Positions 24,110 through 35,694 are shown, counted from the first letter of the stretch. The stretch is DNA of 64,000 nucleotides from Nymphaea colorata (GCF_008831285.2 NC_045150.1:498001-562000); one strand, 5' to 3'. Notes: a model not told the origin generated them from the letters alone. Made by a program: numbers and translations.

Positions 24110-24600
24110 ATATGAGATTTAGTATAAATTAAATGTTTGTTTTAACTTACTTGGTTATACTGACAGTGATTGGGCATGAGCTATAGATGATCGAAGGAGC
24201 ACAAGTGGCTATGTTTTTACACTTTGATCAGGTGCTATATCATGTTGTTCAAAGAAACAAAGTACGATACATTATCATCTTTAGAAGTGGGGTATATTGT
24301 TGCATCTGCAGCTATTTGTCACGCAATTTGGATGCATAGAGTTTTAGAATATCTTGGTGAAATTCAAACTCAAGGAACACCAATCCATTGTGACAACAAG
24401 GCAACTATAGCAATGATAAGAAATCAGATTTACCATAGACGAGCAAAACATATTCAACTTCATCATTATTTCATTCTTGAGATTTTTGATAAAGATCAAA
24501 TCGTGTTGAAGTATTGCTCAACCAATGAGCAAGTTGCGGATGGGTTTACTAAGGCACTTTCATACCCAAAATTTGTGAAGTTTCGGTCTCACCTTGATGT
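24110..24600 (+). pseudogene. Copia RNase H, broken
   Basis: RNase HI-like domain that removes the RNA template. Visible are YTDSDWA near 24160, DRRSTSGYVF, then EVGYIVASAAICHAIWM, HCDNKATIAMIRNQIYHRRA and the C-terminal NEQVADGFTKALSYPKF in the frame 24224-24637. An early stop separates the first part from the rest. Confidence 0.85.
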
Positions 24601-24624
24601 CTCAAACTTTGCATTAAGGGAGAT

Positions 24625-25034
24625 GGATGAAAGTTAATGCAAAGAAACATGAACCTGTCATTATGAAGAATGTGAAGCGTCCAATTTTTGGTTCCCCAAC
24701 AACTCCATGTTCAAAGAATCATGCGCATGACAAGTGCCTCTTTAGCTTGTCTTACTTTCATTTTCAGTTTTTATTTTTATTGCATATGTCAATTATGGCC
24801 ATAGTGGAGTCACCAAATAGTCGTGTGGGTTATTTTTGTCTAATTTTTTTTTAGTGTGTCATATAGATATATATAGCCCTTTGGGTGGGTTAAAAGTGTG
24901 TGTGAGAAAGGCTTTAGTGTGCTCAAATAAACAAGTGGTGGATTAGTGTGTTGTGCTGTTCTTGTGTTATATTTTGTTACATTCATAGGAGCACAAGAAG
25001 AGGACGTGCAGGCAGGTCATTCCTTAAGCAAATA
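24625..25034 (+). repeat. 3' LTR of nested copia element
   Basis: Direct repeat of the 5' LTR, about 65 bases shorter through internal loss near 24920. Point differences between the two LTRs (for example in the first 60 bases) show the insertion is not very recent. Preceded by the purine tract AAGGGAGATGG. Confidence 0.88.
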
Positions 25035-26254
25035 GATCCATGCCAAAGCTCACTCACTCATATAAATCAACACACCAAACAATAAAAGATCATTGATTTT
25101 TTATGAGTATTTAGAGGGGGAGATGGAAAACTGGTAAATGAGCTTTGACATGAAGTTCTTGAATTGGCGCCAAAAATCCCCTCAAAACTCACATGAGTTT
25201 TATAGAATCAAAAGCTCAATCTCTCCCGCAACTTGTCAGTTTTTATTGGACACGCCCTGAAAAACCCTTGTCACTTAGTTTTGCAAGCGCAAAGCCACCC
25301 ACCCACTAACCCGGTTCGACGGACCGCTGGCTGGCTGTTGGACCAGATTTGGCCGGTTCGTCTTTGTCAAAGCAACTAAAACATGACTATAATCTGGGTG
25401 TTCTACCAATTTTAAACCCAAAACAATCGATTCCAGGAGCATAATAGACCTGAAACCCAAACACAACGGAAAAAGATAAAAATGGACCTGGGTTTGGGTT
25501 TATAAACATAGTCATACACAACCTAAAATACAAAAGTAGGATTCGTGTCCCACCAGCCCGAGTCATGCTTGACATAACTCGCCCCATATGTGACAGGACT
25601 TGTCCTTGATGCAGTCCAACAACACACACCAATTCACCTATGCTTCTCTTGCTTTGCCATCATCGCCTCTGATCGAGTTGCCACCTGCGATGCCTCATGT
25701 GCAATGTTTTGCCTACATATGAGTGTGTCCCATCTTGTAGGGGACTGCGTCACTCTTTTATGAAGTGCTAGCCGAGTTCCTTTCAGTAGAGGTGAGCCAT
25801 GGGCTCAGCTACAGCTAGGGCTGACAGTGGCTCGGACATAACTGCAGCTATTTGGCCACCGTGCGTCTAGGGTTGGTTGTGTGCAGAATAGAGCTGGTCA
25901 CATTGTCAAGCATGGTTCAGCTCCTCTCATTTACCCCAACAATGCCTGCATGCATTCACTCGGAACGCCGCCGACCTTGGCCGATGGCTCTTGGCTGCTC
26001 CCAAGCTCCCTTCTTGCCATGGGCAAAGGTCTTCGAGTGGTGAGTGGAGGCCAGCATAACCTCCCCACCTCTTTCACCACAGCCAAGTGCCTTGCTCTGG
26101 TATCCTACCCACCCTCACTTGTCCCAAGTGAAACACAGGATTGCATGGGGCGAGATCTGCTTTAGCCATCAATCTAAGGAGGGTGGCCAGCCCTCCACTC
26201 AGCGTGGGTTCAGTCGGCCCCGCATCAGCCACAAAGGCTTGTCAAAGAGGATCG
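25035..26254 (-). repeat. LTR-like block B, right part
   Basis: Continues block B after the copia insertion and aligns with block A segments 8970-10010 and 11010-11356. Shared words include AAGGTCTTCGAGTGGTG and CAAGTGAAACACAG. On the minus strand it would start CGATCCTCTTTGAC at 26254, a one-base variant of the TGATCC start of block A. Non-coding. Confidence 0.75.
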
Positions 26255-26329
26255 TATAAGCTATGCAGTGCAAGTGTATATGAGTGTAAAACAAAGAAAA
26301 AATGATATCACTTATGCAGTGCAAGTTTG

Positions 26330-27140
26330 TAGGAGCAAAAGACAAATAAAAATTTATCCCCGTAACTAACACCATGCATATGAATGTTAGAGCTAGCCAG
26401 CCAAGCTAGGCATGGGCCTGCGAGAAACGTAGTTGGCCAGATGGTGTGGATACTCCTTGCTCTCTGAGGATCTCTTACATGCTTCTACCCTTATGCTGGT
26501 GTAAGAGGTACAACACTTCCCATACAGGTAGGACCACAAAGCAAGTAATCCCCAAATACAAGTTCACGCCCTCAATATATTGCTCACCAAAAGGGAAGAT
26601 CTCTCACAGTGCAAATGGAGCACAAGCAAACCAATAGAGATGGCGGTAGAGAAAAAGAACACCAAGGAGCCTACTCGGCTAAGCCGAGTAGTTCTCAAGG
26701 ATGCACACGAGACGAATTGGATTAGCAGCCAATAATCCTAGAGTGACGGGTGGGTTCTGAAGCTAACACCTCAAACTGGTCTACTTTGGGTGCTTTTGCC
26801 ACTCAAGGGGGTACGCAAACACAAGTTGCAGGAGGATCAGCCGAACTAGGCCAAAGGCGAGCAGGATATGTGCTTTGGTTGGCAGCTACACTGCAGCCAA
26901 AGGAGGCTGCACTAAGTGAGGCAGTGGCGAATGGGCAGCTGGTGTGAGGAACAATGTCCTGCAGCTGGAACCATGCTAGCCGAGCTGGAGGCCGAGACAA
27001 CCCAAAGTTGCACATGACTATGATTGGTTTGCATGAAGTGATAGTGGGCAGCCGGGGTTGGCATAAGTCTATTGGCCATACACAGGATCATGGCTGGCTG
27101 AGGGTTAGCCTGACTAGTGGGCTAGCCAACATGCGCAACT
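26330..27140 (-). repeat. Left arm of a large imperfect inverted repeat
   Basis: Its reverse complement aligns with 27500-27650 joined to 32765-33320. Matching words include TTGTATTTGGGGATTACTTG (26549-26568 reversed, 33164-33183 forward), GTCACTCTAGGATT and CCTCACACCAGCT. Similarity by eye is moderate. No protein is evident. It could be head-to-head copies of one LTR or a fold-back element. Confidence 0.75.
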
Positions 27141-27267
27141 GACTATCCAAGGTCGTGTCCGTGGAAAGACATTGAGTCTGTGTCTCTAGTGGCAAACCAG
27201 CCGCTCTTGATCGTAGACATCGTCTTTCCTCGATTGTGGCCTTGAATGGTCGATTGCATCTAATAGC

Positions 27268-27478
27268 GGAGCTACTGTGTGACTGGTGTAGGCCACTGCC
27301 CATGCCAGCCCATAAAATCATGTATTGTGGACTAAGCTAAACAGATGTTCAGTTAGGTCCAGCCACATATGGTATCCACACCAGACCTAAGTCAGTGAGT
27401 GCCCTGCAAGCACTCATCATCTTAAACGAGAGATCGGTTAGTGCCCCTCAGCCAAAATGTTTTGGCTCCACCATTAAC
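27268..27478. mobile_element. Miniature hAT element related to 14313-15457
   Basis: Starts TAATAGCGGAGCTAC and ends TTTTGGCTCCACCATTA. Both ends match the ends of the 1145-bp hAT element in reverse orientation, including the adjoining CCACTGCCCATGCCAGCCCA and GTGCCCCTCAGCCAAAA. At 211 bp it is an internally deleted relative. No clear 8-bp target duplication survives. It lies in the spacer of the large inverted repeat. Confidence 0.78.
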
Positions 27479-27499
27479 TACGCCTATCAGCCAGCCTGC

Positions 27500-27650
27500 T
27501 AGTCATGCTATCTCTTGGCCAACCTGTGCGTGGCTGGCAGCCTTCGGCCAACCTTGGCTACCTGCTATGACGACACTCCAGCATAGTACAGTCCTGCCCA
27601 CCTACGGCTTACCTCAGCCTCCAGCCTGGCTAGCTTGGCCAGCATGGTGC
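27500..27650 (+). repeat. Right arm of inverted repeat, first part
   Basis: Aligns with the reverse complement of the left arm (GCCTCCAGC, GGCTAGC, CATGGT near 27619-27649). It is continuous with 32765 once the copia element is removed: the left arm shows the uninterrupted order CATGGTTCCAGCTGCAGGAC, matching CATGGTGC here plus CAACTGCGGGAC at 32770. Confidence 0.65.
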
Positions 27651-27837
27651 TTAAAAGAGAAAATAGGGAGAGAGATTTTAAAGGAATAGAAGGTTCATTT
27701 GTTTCCTGATTTTTAGGATCAAGATTGGTGTCAATATCTTGAAAATATTCTCAGTTACACATTTGATCTTCTTTCCTAATTTTCTAATCAACAAGATTAG
27801 CAACAGCTTTGACAATGCATTTATCCTGATCTTCAAT
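27651..27837 (-). repeat. 3' LTR of minus-strand copia
   Basis: Direct repeat of 32490-32764 with an internal deletion. Shared words include CAATATCTTGA(A/C)AATATTCTC and GATCAAGATTGG on the plus strand. Confidence 0.82.
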
Positions 27838-27859
27838 ACCCACCTCAAGCTGAATGGTC

Positions 27860-28567
27860 TAGGAAGAACGTTAAGCTTTACACGAATAGTTTCAAAAGTT
27901 GAGCGAGCAAGGGGCTTGGTCATTGAATCAGCAAGTTGGTCAGTGGCTGGAACATGATGAACTATAAGAGGATGATTTTGCACATGATCTCGGATAAAAT
28001 GAATATCAACTTCAATATTCTTTGTTCATTGGTGAAAAACTGGATTGGTAGTCAATTGAATGACACCTATATTGTCACATAAGATCCTGGGAATGATAGA
28101 AAGAGGTTGACGAAATTCTTGTGAAAAATAAGAGATGGAGAGAACTTCTGCCGTAGTGGAGGCCAATGCCCAGTATTCTGCCTCAGTACTAGATTGAGCA
28201 ACAGTATTTTGCTTCTTTGCAGATCATGAAACCAAGGAATCTCCAAAAACAGTAGCAAAGCCGGTAGTGGATCTTTGATCATCAGAATTGCCAGCCCAAT
28301 CGACATCAGAATATGCTGTGAGAGACATATGCGAGGATGGCCAAATGAGAAACCCGACCTGAAGAGTATGCTTAACATAACGAAGTATGCGTTTGACGGC
28401 AACCCAATGAGCTGTTGTTGGAGCATGCATAAACTGGCAGACCTTGTGAGTAGCATAAGCAAGATCAGGTCTGGTGAGGGTAGCTTATTGGAGAGCACCA
28501 ACAATTTGGCGATATGGAGTAGGGTCAAGTAGCGGCATGCCATCAAACTTAGACAACTTTTACCCAA
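27860..28567 (-). pseudogene. Copia RNase H and RT C-terminal part, broken
   Basis: The frame 28430-28224 reads [40 protein letters not shown], the RT-RNase H junction of copia elements, with the first catalytic aspartate. The terminal piece in 27983-27860 reads VPATDQLADSMTKPLARSTF, the closing RNase H motif. Other parts are in shifted frames. Confidence 0.85.
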
Positions 28568-28596
28568 TAGCTAAAGGTGAAGGGAGAGGCTTGACA

Positions 28597-29160
28597 TCAA
28601 CCATAGTGCTTTGCTTGAGAATATTGCATGTATAGTCTTTGAGAAAGAAAGAGCCCTTGAGGTGTAAACTGGGTTTCAATGCCAAGAAAATAATGTAGAT
28701 GACCAAGATCTTTTATATAGAATTCACACCGCATTTGGCATATAAGCTGACAAATGGTGGTAGGGCAGCTTTGAGTGATCATTATGTCATTAACATAAAT
28801 AAGAATATCAATTAAATGAGTGCCCATAAATTTAAGAAAGAGAGAAGTGTCAATCTTGGAGGCAGAAAACCCATGTGAAATGAGAAATGAACTAAGTCGT
28901 CGAAACAAAGCTCGGGGGGCCTGCTTAAGTTCAAAAAGAGTTTTCTGCAATTTGCAAACATAATTCAGATATTGTGTGTTAACAAAGCCTTGAGGTTGTA
29001 ACATATGTACATCTTCAGATAAAGTGCCCTGCAAGAAAGCATTGTTGACATCTAATTGTCGAACCACCCATTTGTGCGAAATAGCAAGAGTAAGGACAAT
29101 TCGAATCGTGGTAGGTTTAATCTAATCACAAGGCTAAAAGTTTTAAAATAATCAATGTCA
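28597..29160 (-). pseudogene. Copia reverse transcriptase, broken
   Basis: Opens [20 protein letters not shown], where the conserved DVNNAFLHG box is almost intact. [20 protein letters not shown] and [12 protein letters not shown] follow, where the catalytic YVDD has become YVND. Then [16 protein letters not shown] and the frame ends near 28597. The altered catalytic residue and the frameshift mean no activity. Confidence 0.85.
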
Positions 29161-29504
29161 GACTTCTGCGTATAACCTTTGGCCACAAGACGAGCTTTGT
29201 ATCTATCAATACTGCCATTAGCTTTTTAGCTTTTCTCTTGATACGATAGACCCATTTATTGCCAATAATATTGTGGGAGGGAGAGAGAGGAACAAGAATT
29301 CAAGTATAATTTTTCATCAAAGCATTATATTCTTCAAGCATGGCATTGCACCATTGAGAGAGTTTAGTGGCTTGGGTGAAGGTTTTGGGTTCAATTTTTG
29401 AAAGCAACTCAGTAAGGTGAGTGATATAATGAGGGTTTGGCTTAAGAGATCCAGTTTATAGGCGAGTGATCACGGAGTGAGTTTTGAGGGCGGGAGGAGG
29501 TGAT

Positions 29505-30405
29505 TCAGCAGGTAAGGATAAGGTGAGGCGAGATGGAGGGGAAGGGGAAGGTGGTGGTAGTTCGGTAATGATGGGGTTCATGTGAAGAAATTGATGGTGG
29601 TGATGGAGAAAGTGATATGGGTGACAAGTCTGTAATGGGGAGAGGAATCTCCATTGGTGGAGGGATTAATGAAGATGAAGACTTAGATTTGGAGGCAGAC
29701 GACAAATATAGTCTTGAACTGAAGGATTCAAGCAAAGATAGCCTTTTGTGTTTGGTACTATAGCCAAGGAATATGCATTTGGTACTTAGATATTGCAATT
29801 TATGAGCATTGTAAGGACGAAGATGAGGATAGCAAGCATAACCAAAAGTTTTAAGAAATGCATAGTTTGGGGTTTGGTTAAAGAGAAGCTGAAATTGACT
29901 TTTTATGTTTGTAACAGGTGATGACAGTCAGTTAATAAGAAATGCAACGGTAAGGAAGGCAAAATCCCAATACTTGAGAGAAAGGCTAGCATGAGCAAGT
30001 AAGGTGAGTCCCGTCTCTATTAAGTGACGATGTTTTTGCTCTATTCTCTTATTTTGTTGATGTGCGTGATGGCATGAAATGCGATGATCAACCCCACATG
30101 ACTTTAAATTCTCCTCCTCAATCACTTTGGAAGGCTTTTATGGGCCATCCAAATTGTCTCCCAATAAGTTTTTGAAAGTCTTTAAAAATAGACAAAACTT
30201 CAGACTTTCTTTTCATAATAAATAACCAAGTATACCTTGAATATTCATCAACAAAATTAACATAGTAATAATATCCTTGCACAAAAGCAATGGGTGCAAG
30301 GCCCGAAACATTAGAAAATATAAGATCTAATGGTCCATTTATGTCATGAGTCGAACTGGAAAAAAGTAAAGTATGACTCTTCCCCATTTGGCATGCTTCA
30401 CACAA
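29505..30405 (-). pseudogene. Copia integrase, broken
   Basis: The zinc and core region 30405-30118 reads CEACQMGKSHTLLF, PLDLIFSNVSGLAPI and YVNFVDEYSRYTWLFIMKRK, the first half of rve integrase. The second half (30125-29928) reads SCHHAHQQNKRIEQKHRHLI with YWDFAFLTVAFLIN. The C-terminal linker, including CIFLGYSTKHKR, is in 29798-29505. Confidence 0.85.
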
Positions 30406-30519
30406 AGAGTCAAATTTATTGAAACTGAAGGAAGCCCATATTTACAAAGAACATGCTACACGATTTTCATAAAAGGGTGCCCAAGTCGCTCATGCCATTT
30501 TTGCCATGTAGTTCATTAA

Positions 30520-31912
30520 TCAAATAAAACTGTTGGTTGAAAGCAAAGTTTTGGTGATAGATGGCACATGAAAAATATCTTTCATTATGAACTTGGAATC
30601 AATATGAGAGAAAACAGAAGTATCAATGTGGGTAATGTTCAAACCTTGTCCATTTCTTATGCGAACTTTATCTCCTCCATTGTAGTTGGATTGGATTGTC
30701 ATGTTATTGAAATCTGGCATGACATGGTGGGTAGCTCCAAAGTCAGGGTACCGTCATTCATGATCAAATATTTCAACTTTCTGAATTTTATATGTTTTGC
30801 ACTTCAATGTACCAAGGCCAGATTGACGACATGCTTGACAAACCATGCGACAATTTGCTGCAATATGACCATTATTTCCACAAGCAAAGCAAGATCTAGC
30901 CTGATTTTTGGAAGATCAATCTTGATTTTTATTGCAACCTTTGTTATTCTTGAAATGATTTCCTCCAAAATTTTGATTTTTCATACTAAAATTTACTGAT
31001 GTATTTCCAATAGGGAGACCATCAGCTTCATCCAATTGCGCCTCATGAATAAGTAACATTGCAAGCAAGTCTTCCAAATTAATAGGATCGACCCTAGTAT
31101 TCAATGCAGTTCAAGGAGACCCATATTCTCCTGATAGTAAACTCATCATAATGCAGGTGATCAGATTATCATCATCCTGTAGTTTAGATGCCAGTGCTAA
31201 TTGGTGAGCAATACTTTTTGCTCTACAAAAGTATTCTGAAATAATTTTGGTTCCTTTCTTAAACTTTGAAGTTGGTTTTTCAACTGCTGGATTCTAGCTC
31301 TTGATTGAGCGGTATACATACGCTTGAGGGCATTCCATAATTCATGGGAGGAAGAGATTTCCATAACATGACTGCGAACAAAATCAATTAAAGATGAAAA
31401 AATCCAACTTAATAAGAGCTGATCCAATCTACACCATTCATCATATTTTAGAGTGTAGCATTTTAAGCCATTGTTGTCATCAACCCATTTAGATGGACAT
31501 GGTTGTTTACCATCTATGAAACTCATAAGATTATTACTCTTAAAGAGAGGCATAAATTGAGATTCTCAAATCAAATAATTATTCGATGCAAGTTTAATGG
31601 AAAGCAGATACTGCAGATTTGTAGGTGTAAGAAGCACATGAAAGATTTGACCTATATTTTGTGATGTGTCTGGTGTAGCAGATTCTGATGCATGATTTTT
31701 GGTGTATTTAGCCATTTTTGAAAGAATTCTGAAAAAATCCTGCTGTCGACGCCACAAAACAATACTCTGGTCATTGACAACTGGTTGAAGAATGGCCACA
31801 CTTGGAAAGTGTCAGCACTTCTCAAAAGGCGAGACATCTGCACGACACGCGAACTCGCAGGCGGGATTTGTCTGGCAGCTTGGATACGATGAAGCGGGAT
31901 TCGATGGGACAC
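30520..31912 (-). pseudogene. Copia gag and protease, broken
   Basis: Gag begins in 31799-31566 (LLSIKLASNNYLI) and continues across a stop with LMSFIDGKQPCPS, HELWNALKRMYTAQSRARIQ (31553-31197). A zinc knuckle CFACGNNGHIAANC is encoded near 30897-30856. The protease region reads YPDFGATHHVMPDF, where the catalytic DSG is DFG, and ends IFHVPSITKTLLSTNSFI at 30520. Confidence 0.85.
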
Positions 31913-32489
31913 ACGAATCCTGTCCTAACATGACTGCCGTGAACATGTTGACAGCCGACTAGTCAGGGAACGAAGAAGACAACAGAATCTCGATGGAATA
32001 TCATCGGGTTCGTCGGAATTCCTCTTTCACGCCGAAAAATTCAGAAAATTAAACAACGATATCTCCTTGATTTCTGATCGGTTTTTGACAGGTAAGGGCT
32101 TGATCTGCTCAGAATTTCATTGGTCATCTCCTTAGATGATCAAAAACACATTTTGACCCAGGATCAAACGGATTGGCCCTACTTCTCATGCAGGAGAAGG
32201 ACATCTAAAAAACAGAAAATGAGCGGTCGGATTTTGGTTGATTTCGACCAGCTCAAGCGTTGGTTCTGGTCGAGCTTAGGCTCATTGGAACCGCAATGGA
32301 CCAAGGATTCTGTCTGAGTGCTACAAGGGTGGATGATCACGGTGGGGGAGAACACCGTCATTTTGAACAGGGATGCCGGGGATTTACTTACAGAACAGGG
32401 CCGGCCGGGTTTAATAGCCAGGGATTTTCTTCCTTTGTTCTTCACTACTCGATTGGTTGTCAAGAGAAACTGTTATTTTTCCTGCTATA
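31913..32489. other. Copia leader region, no gene
   Basis: Untranslated leader between gag and the 5' LTR of the minus-strand copia. On the minus strand TAGTATAGCAGG at about 32485-32496 could be a decayed primer site. The 85-147 codon plus-strand frames here resemble no protein. Confidence 0.5.
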
Positions 32490-32764
32490 CTATAAAAGAG
32501 AAAACACAGGGAGAGATTTTAACGTGGTTCGACTCAGAATTGAGTCGACATTCACGAGCAAACTCTTTCACTCTCACACCTCAATCATTTGTGTGAGAGG
32601 TTCCATTGATATTCAAAACAATACAAGGTTCATCCGTTTCTATTTTTAGGATCAAGATTGGCGTCAATATCTTGACAATATTCTCGGTTACACATTTGAT
32701 CTTAAATTTCCTGATCAACAATATTAGCAACAGTTTTGACAATGCATTTATCCTTATCTTCAAT
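32490..32764 (-). repeat. 5' LTR of minus-strand copia
   Basis: Direct repeat of the 3' LTR, about 275 bp. The minus-strand start ATTGAAGATAAGG at 32764 is shared with the start at 27837. Confidence 0.75.
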
Positions 32765-33320
32765 AATGCCAACTGCGGGACTGCATCCCTCACACCAGCT
32801 TCCCATCGGCAGCTGCCTTCCTCGACCCAACTGAGCATAGCCTCCTTCGGACAATGCCTAGCTGCCCTCGAACCACGTACCCAGCTCCATTGGTCGAGCC
32901 TTCCACAATCTGTGGATGCACAGCCCCTTGAGTGGAAGAAGCTCTTAAAGTGGACCTGTTCGACGCATCAGCCTCAACACCTGCATGTCACTCTAGGATT
33001 CTTGATTGCTAAGTCGTCTCGTCCAATACCCAGTCACATCAACTACTAGCTAAGCCGAGTAATCTCCTTCATGTGCTCTTCCTTTACCTCCCTCTCTCTC
33101 GTTGGTTTGTTTACTTACACTTGTATCGTGAGAAATCTTCCTTACTGGTGATAGGTTGAAAACTTGTATTTGGGGATTACTTGCTCTGGGGTTCTGTACA
33201 AACGAGAACATTTACCTCCTAGACCAGAGAGGCTAAACGCGCACAAGTGTCTTGGCTAGCAAATACCCTGACCCACAAGCCTAGCCTGAAGAGGCCAAGC
33301 CTACCAATCTAAGTTCTCCT
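32765..33320 (+). repeat. Right arm of inverted repeat, second part
   Basis: Aligns with the reverse complement of 26330-26970: TGTCACTCTAGGATTCTTG, CTAAGCCGAGTA and TTGTATTTGGGGATTACTTG are shared. It starts at the copia boundary. No gene. Confidence 0.75.
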
Positions 33321-33339
33321 GACTCTTCTATTTTATTGC

Positions 33340-33660
33340 CGCAGCCGAGTCGCATTGAGTCGAGTGCGCACCAGACATGGGTGCGATTCCGACTCACACC
33401 CAAACCCAGTTTGAATGTCATATTACTAAATTACTTATATAATATATGTTGTTCTGATATTTTCTTATGCAATACAATTATTCAAGTATGTTATATACAT
33501 TAATAAAATAAATTGTAATAATAATATATACATGTTTATTTTGTTATATATATAATAAATTAATAATAATAATAATAACAAAATATCATTGCCCCACCAC
33601 CGCACCTAAAATTTTTGGGATGTGCCGCTCTGACACCGGCACCCACACCCCGCACTCAGG
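33340..33660. repeat. Possible degenerate MITE
   Basis: GC-rich ends (GAGTCGAGTGCGCACC at left, GGCACCCACACCCCGCACTC at right) flank a very AT-rich core with ATA and AAT repeats. The arrangement resembles plant MITEs, but the ends are only weakly inverted and no target duplication is clear. Confidence 0.3.
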
Positions 33661-35230
33661 TGACATAGCTGCCAATTAGCCAAGCTAAGGAGGTGAGGGC
33701 TGTACTTGGCTGGGCTGGGCTAGCACTCCAAGATCTGGCTGACCAGTGCACAGGCTAGCTATGCCAAGTACGGCTTGACTATACCTGGCCGCGCTAGATA
33801 CGGCCTGACCAAGCTAGGCTCTATAAAGAGAGAGAGAGAGACAAAGAGCATGTTTTAGAATATTTGATTAAAAATTAGGGCTTCTTGTAAAGCAAAAGAA
33901 AATTTGACAAAAACAATGGCATTTTGGAAATTCAAGGGTATTTTGGGAAATTTAAGGTTTTTTGGGATTTCTGAATGGAAAATAGATGGTATTTTAGAAA
34001 ATGACCATAATGTCTCGATCCTGAGGATTGGGAAGGGTCACGAACTTGGATTTGGATTTGAAACACATATCCAATTACTAGAGAAGGTCAAATTTATAAT
34101 TTTGGAAATGGAAGTGGATACGAGCAATGGATATAGGTCTTAAACATGGTCTTGGATCTGGAAATAGATCCATGGTTCAGATCTTTATAAATGGATTTAA
34201 AATCATATATTGAATTTAAATATTGGATTTAATTTACTTAGATTTGGACCTGGATATCAGATTTGGATCTGAATTGAAACGTGGAATTTTGATCTAGATT
34301 TGGATATTGATCAAGGATTTGGATTTGGGCAAGGATATGGATGTGGATCTATATTTTTGGATCATGGATTAGATATGAATTGGATCAGCTCGAATGTGGA
34401 TTAAATGGGCCAAGAATCTGGATTTGGATCTAGGTTCAAATCTGAAATTTGGTTTTGCATCTGAAAGTCTGTTGTGTACCTGTATTAAGAACTGTAAATA
34501 TAGACCTTTTGTGGATCTGGATCTCATATTTGGATCTGGATAAAAAACTAGGGATAGGTTTTCGGTCTCTGTTTGAGTTTTTGGACTGGATCTAGATCTG
34601 AATCATGAAATAAGTCAAAATTGTGGTTGGCCTTATGTCCAAAATCTGAAATTAGATTCAAATGAGTCAGAAATAAATTTGATGATCAAATTAGAGAAAA
34701 AGTTGATCAAAGTCGAAGGAAATTGAAGCATTTTGAGGCCAAAAATCATTTAAATTTGTTGTAAATTCATCATAAAATGTGGATTTTTAAAAATTTTGGG
34801 GTGATTTCAAGCAGTAATTTATACTTTACCTAGGTTTTGTTTGCACATGGAAGTCCTTCGTAATGAATTGCATATTTATGCCTACAATTTCATATTTATA
34901 CTTGATATTTTTTGTTTTCATGCTTACGCATCATTATACATTGCTCTGCAACGTATCGTTTCACAGGCACGGCGCATCCCTTGGCATCAATGCAGTTAAC
35001 AACATTGGTGAAGACAGTCTCCTTTTCCACATCCGAAACACATTTTCTTCACTAACCCTTGAACAAAAGGGCGAAGGTGTATGTGGATCACGTTTCACTA
35101 GAGGGATATTTTGGTAGTTTGTAGGAATTTTGTTCCACTTCTACCCTTATATAAAAGGGTCTTTCATTAACTAATTAGGGCAATTCAGTCATTTCTAACA
35201 CCATAACACATGTAGGGATCAATCAAACTG
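33661..35230. other. Repeat-rich non-coding stretch
   Basis: Begins with GGCTAGC-type words like those of the LTR-like blocks. Then 34020-34620 is a degenerate array of GGATTTGGATCTGGAT-type words. A frame at 34863-35117 (84 codons, including ASLGINAVNNIGEDSLLFHI) has no recognisable family, and its significance is doubtful. I see no gene. Confidence 0.45.
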
Positions 35231-35264
35231 TTACAAAAAAAGAATTCAAATATGGAGTTTAAAG

Positions 35265-35480
35265 GTAATATTTGATTAAGAAGTCGAATCAGATTCATAT
35301 TTTAAAAAATGGCATCCAATCAAATTTGGATATCCATAAACATCTTATCAGATTCAGTTTTGGATTAGTATTGGATTTAGTTTTAAATAAATATCGCCCT
35401 TGGATTTTGAAAATCGGCCATATTGGGTTCAAAATTAGGATTCAAATTCAGATATGAATGTAAAAATCAGATTCAGATTG
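35265..35480. mobile_element. Degenerate hAT MITE fragment (family of 45988)
   Basis: Follows the internal order of the 456-bp element at 45988-46443: ATTAAGAAGTCGAATCAGATTC, ATGGCATCCAATCAAATTTGG, then GTTCAAAATTAGGATTCAAATTC. CpG-containing words of the intact copy (CGGAT) have mostly become CAGAT or TGGAT, as expected from methylated-cytosine decay. Ends are lost. Confidence 0.68.
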
Positions 35481-35694
35481 TGAAATTTGGATATGGAGCA
35501 CGTTATTGATAATTACAATTGATAAATAAATACCCAAAATAAAAGGCCAAGTTCAAGTGTCCTTATCACATTCTTTAGAAGTAAATCCTTGTTTAACATA
35601 ATATAAGCGTTTTCAAACATGGACTCACGATTTTGAATATGCTTGCCTTGGGGCTCCAAACACATAGCATAGCTGGTCAAGCAGGTGATTGCAT

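Larger units (their letters stand above)
20102..25034 (+). mobile_element. Ty1/copia LTR retrotransposon (plus), nested
   Basis: A complete but inactive copia element, 4.9 kb. The LTRs are 20102-20575 and 24625-25034. The duplication GATCC lies outside both (20097-20101 and 25035-25039), and the uninterrupted site is preserved in block A near 8970 (GAGATCCATGC), which confirms the insertion point. A primer site TGGTATCAGAG follows the 5' LTR and a purine tract AAGGGAGATGG precedes the 3' LTR. Domains run gag, protease, integrase, reverse transcriptase, RNase H, the copia order. Numerous stops and frameshifts make it non-autonomous. Confidence 0.93.
27651..32764 (-). mobile_element. Ty1/copia LTR retrotransposon (minus), degenerate
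   Basis: About 5.1 kb with both LTRs. The 3' LTR is 27651-27837 and the 5' LTR is about 32490-32764. Both start ATTGAAGAT(A/C)AGGATAAATGC on the minus strand. A purine tract GAGGTGGGT precedes the 3' LTR. The 3' LTR lacks about 90 bases present in the 5' LTR. The flanks GGTGC (27646-27650) and AATGC (32765-32769) may be a decayed 5-bp duplication. The order is gag, protease, integrase, RT, RNase H. All domains carry stops. Confidence 0.88.

Noticed and set aside
31913-32489. Plus-strand frames of 65-129 codons in the copia leader
   Set aside because: They lie in the untranslated leader and LTR of a minus-strand copia element and resemble no protein.
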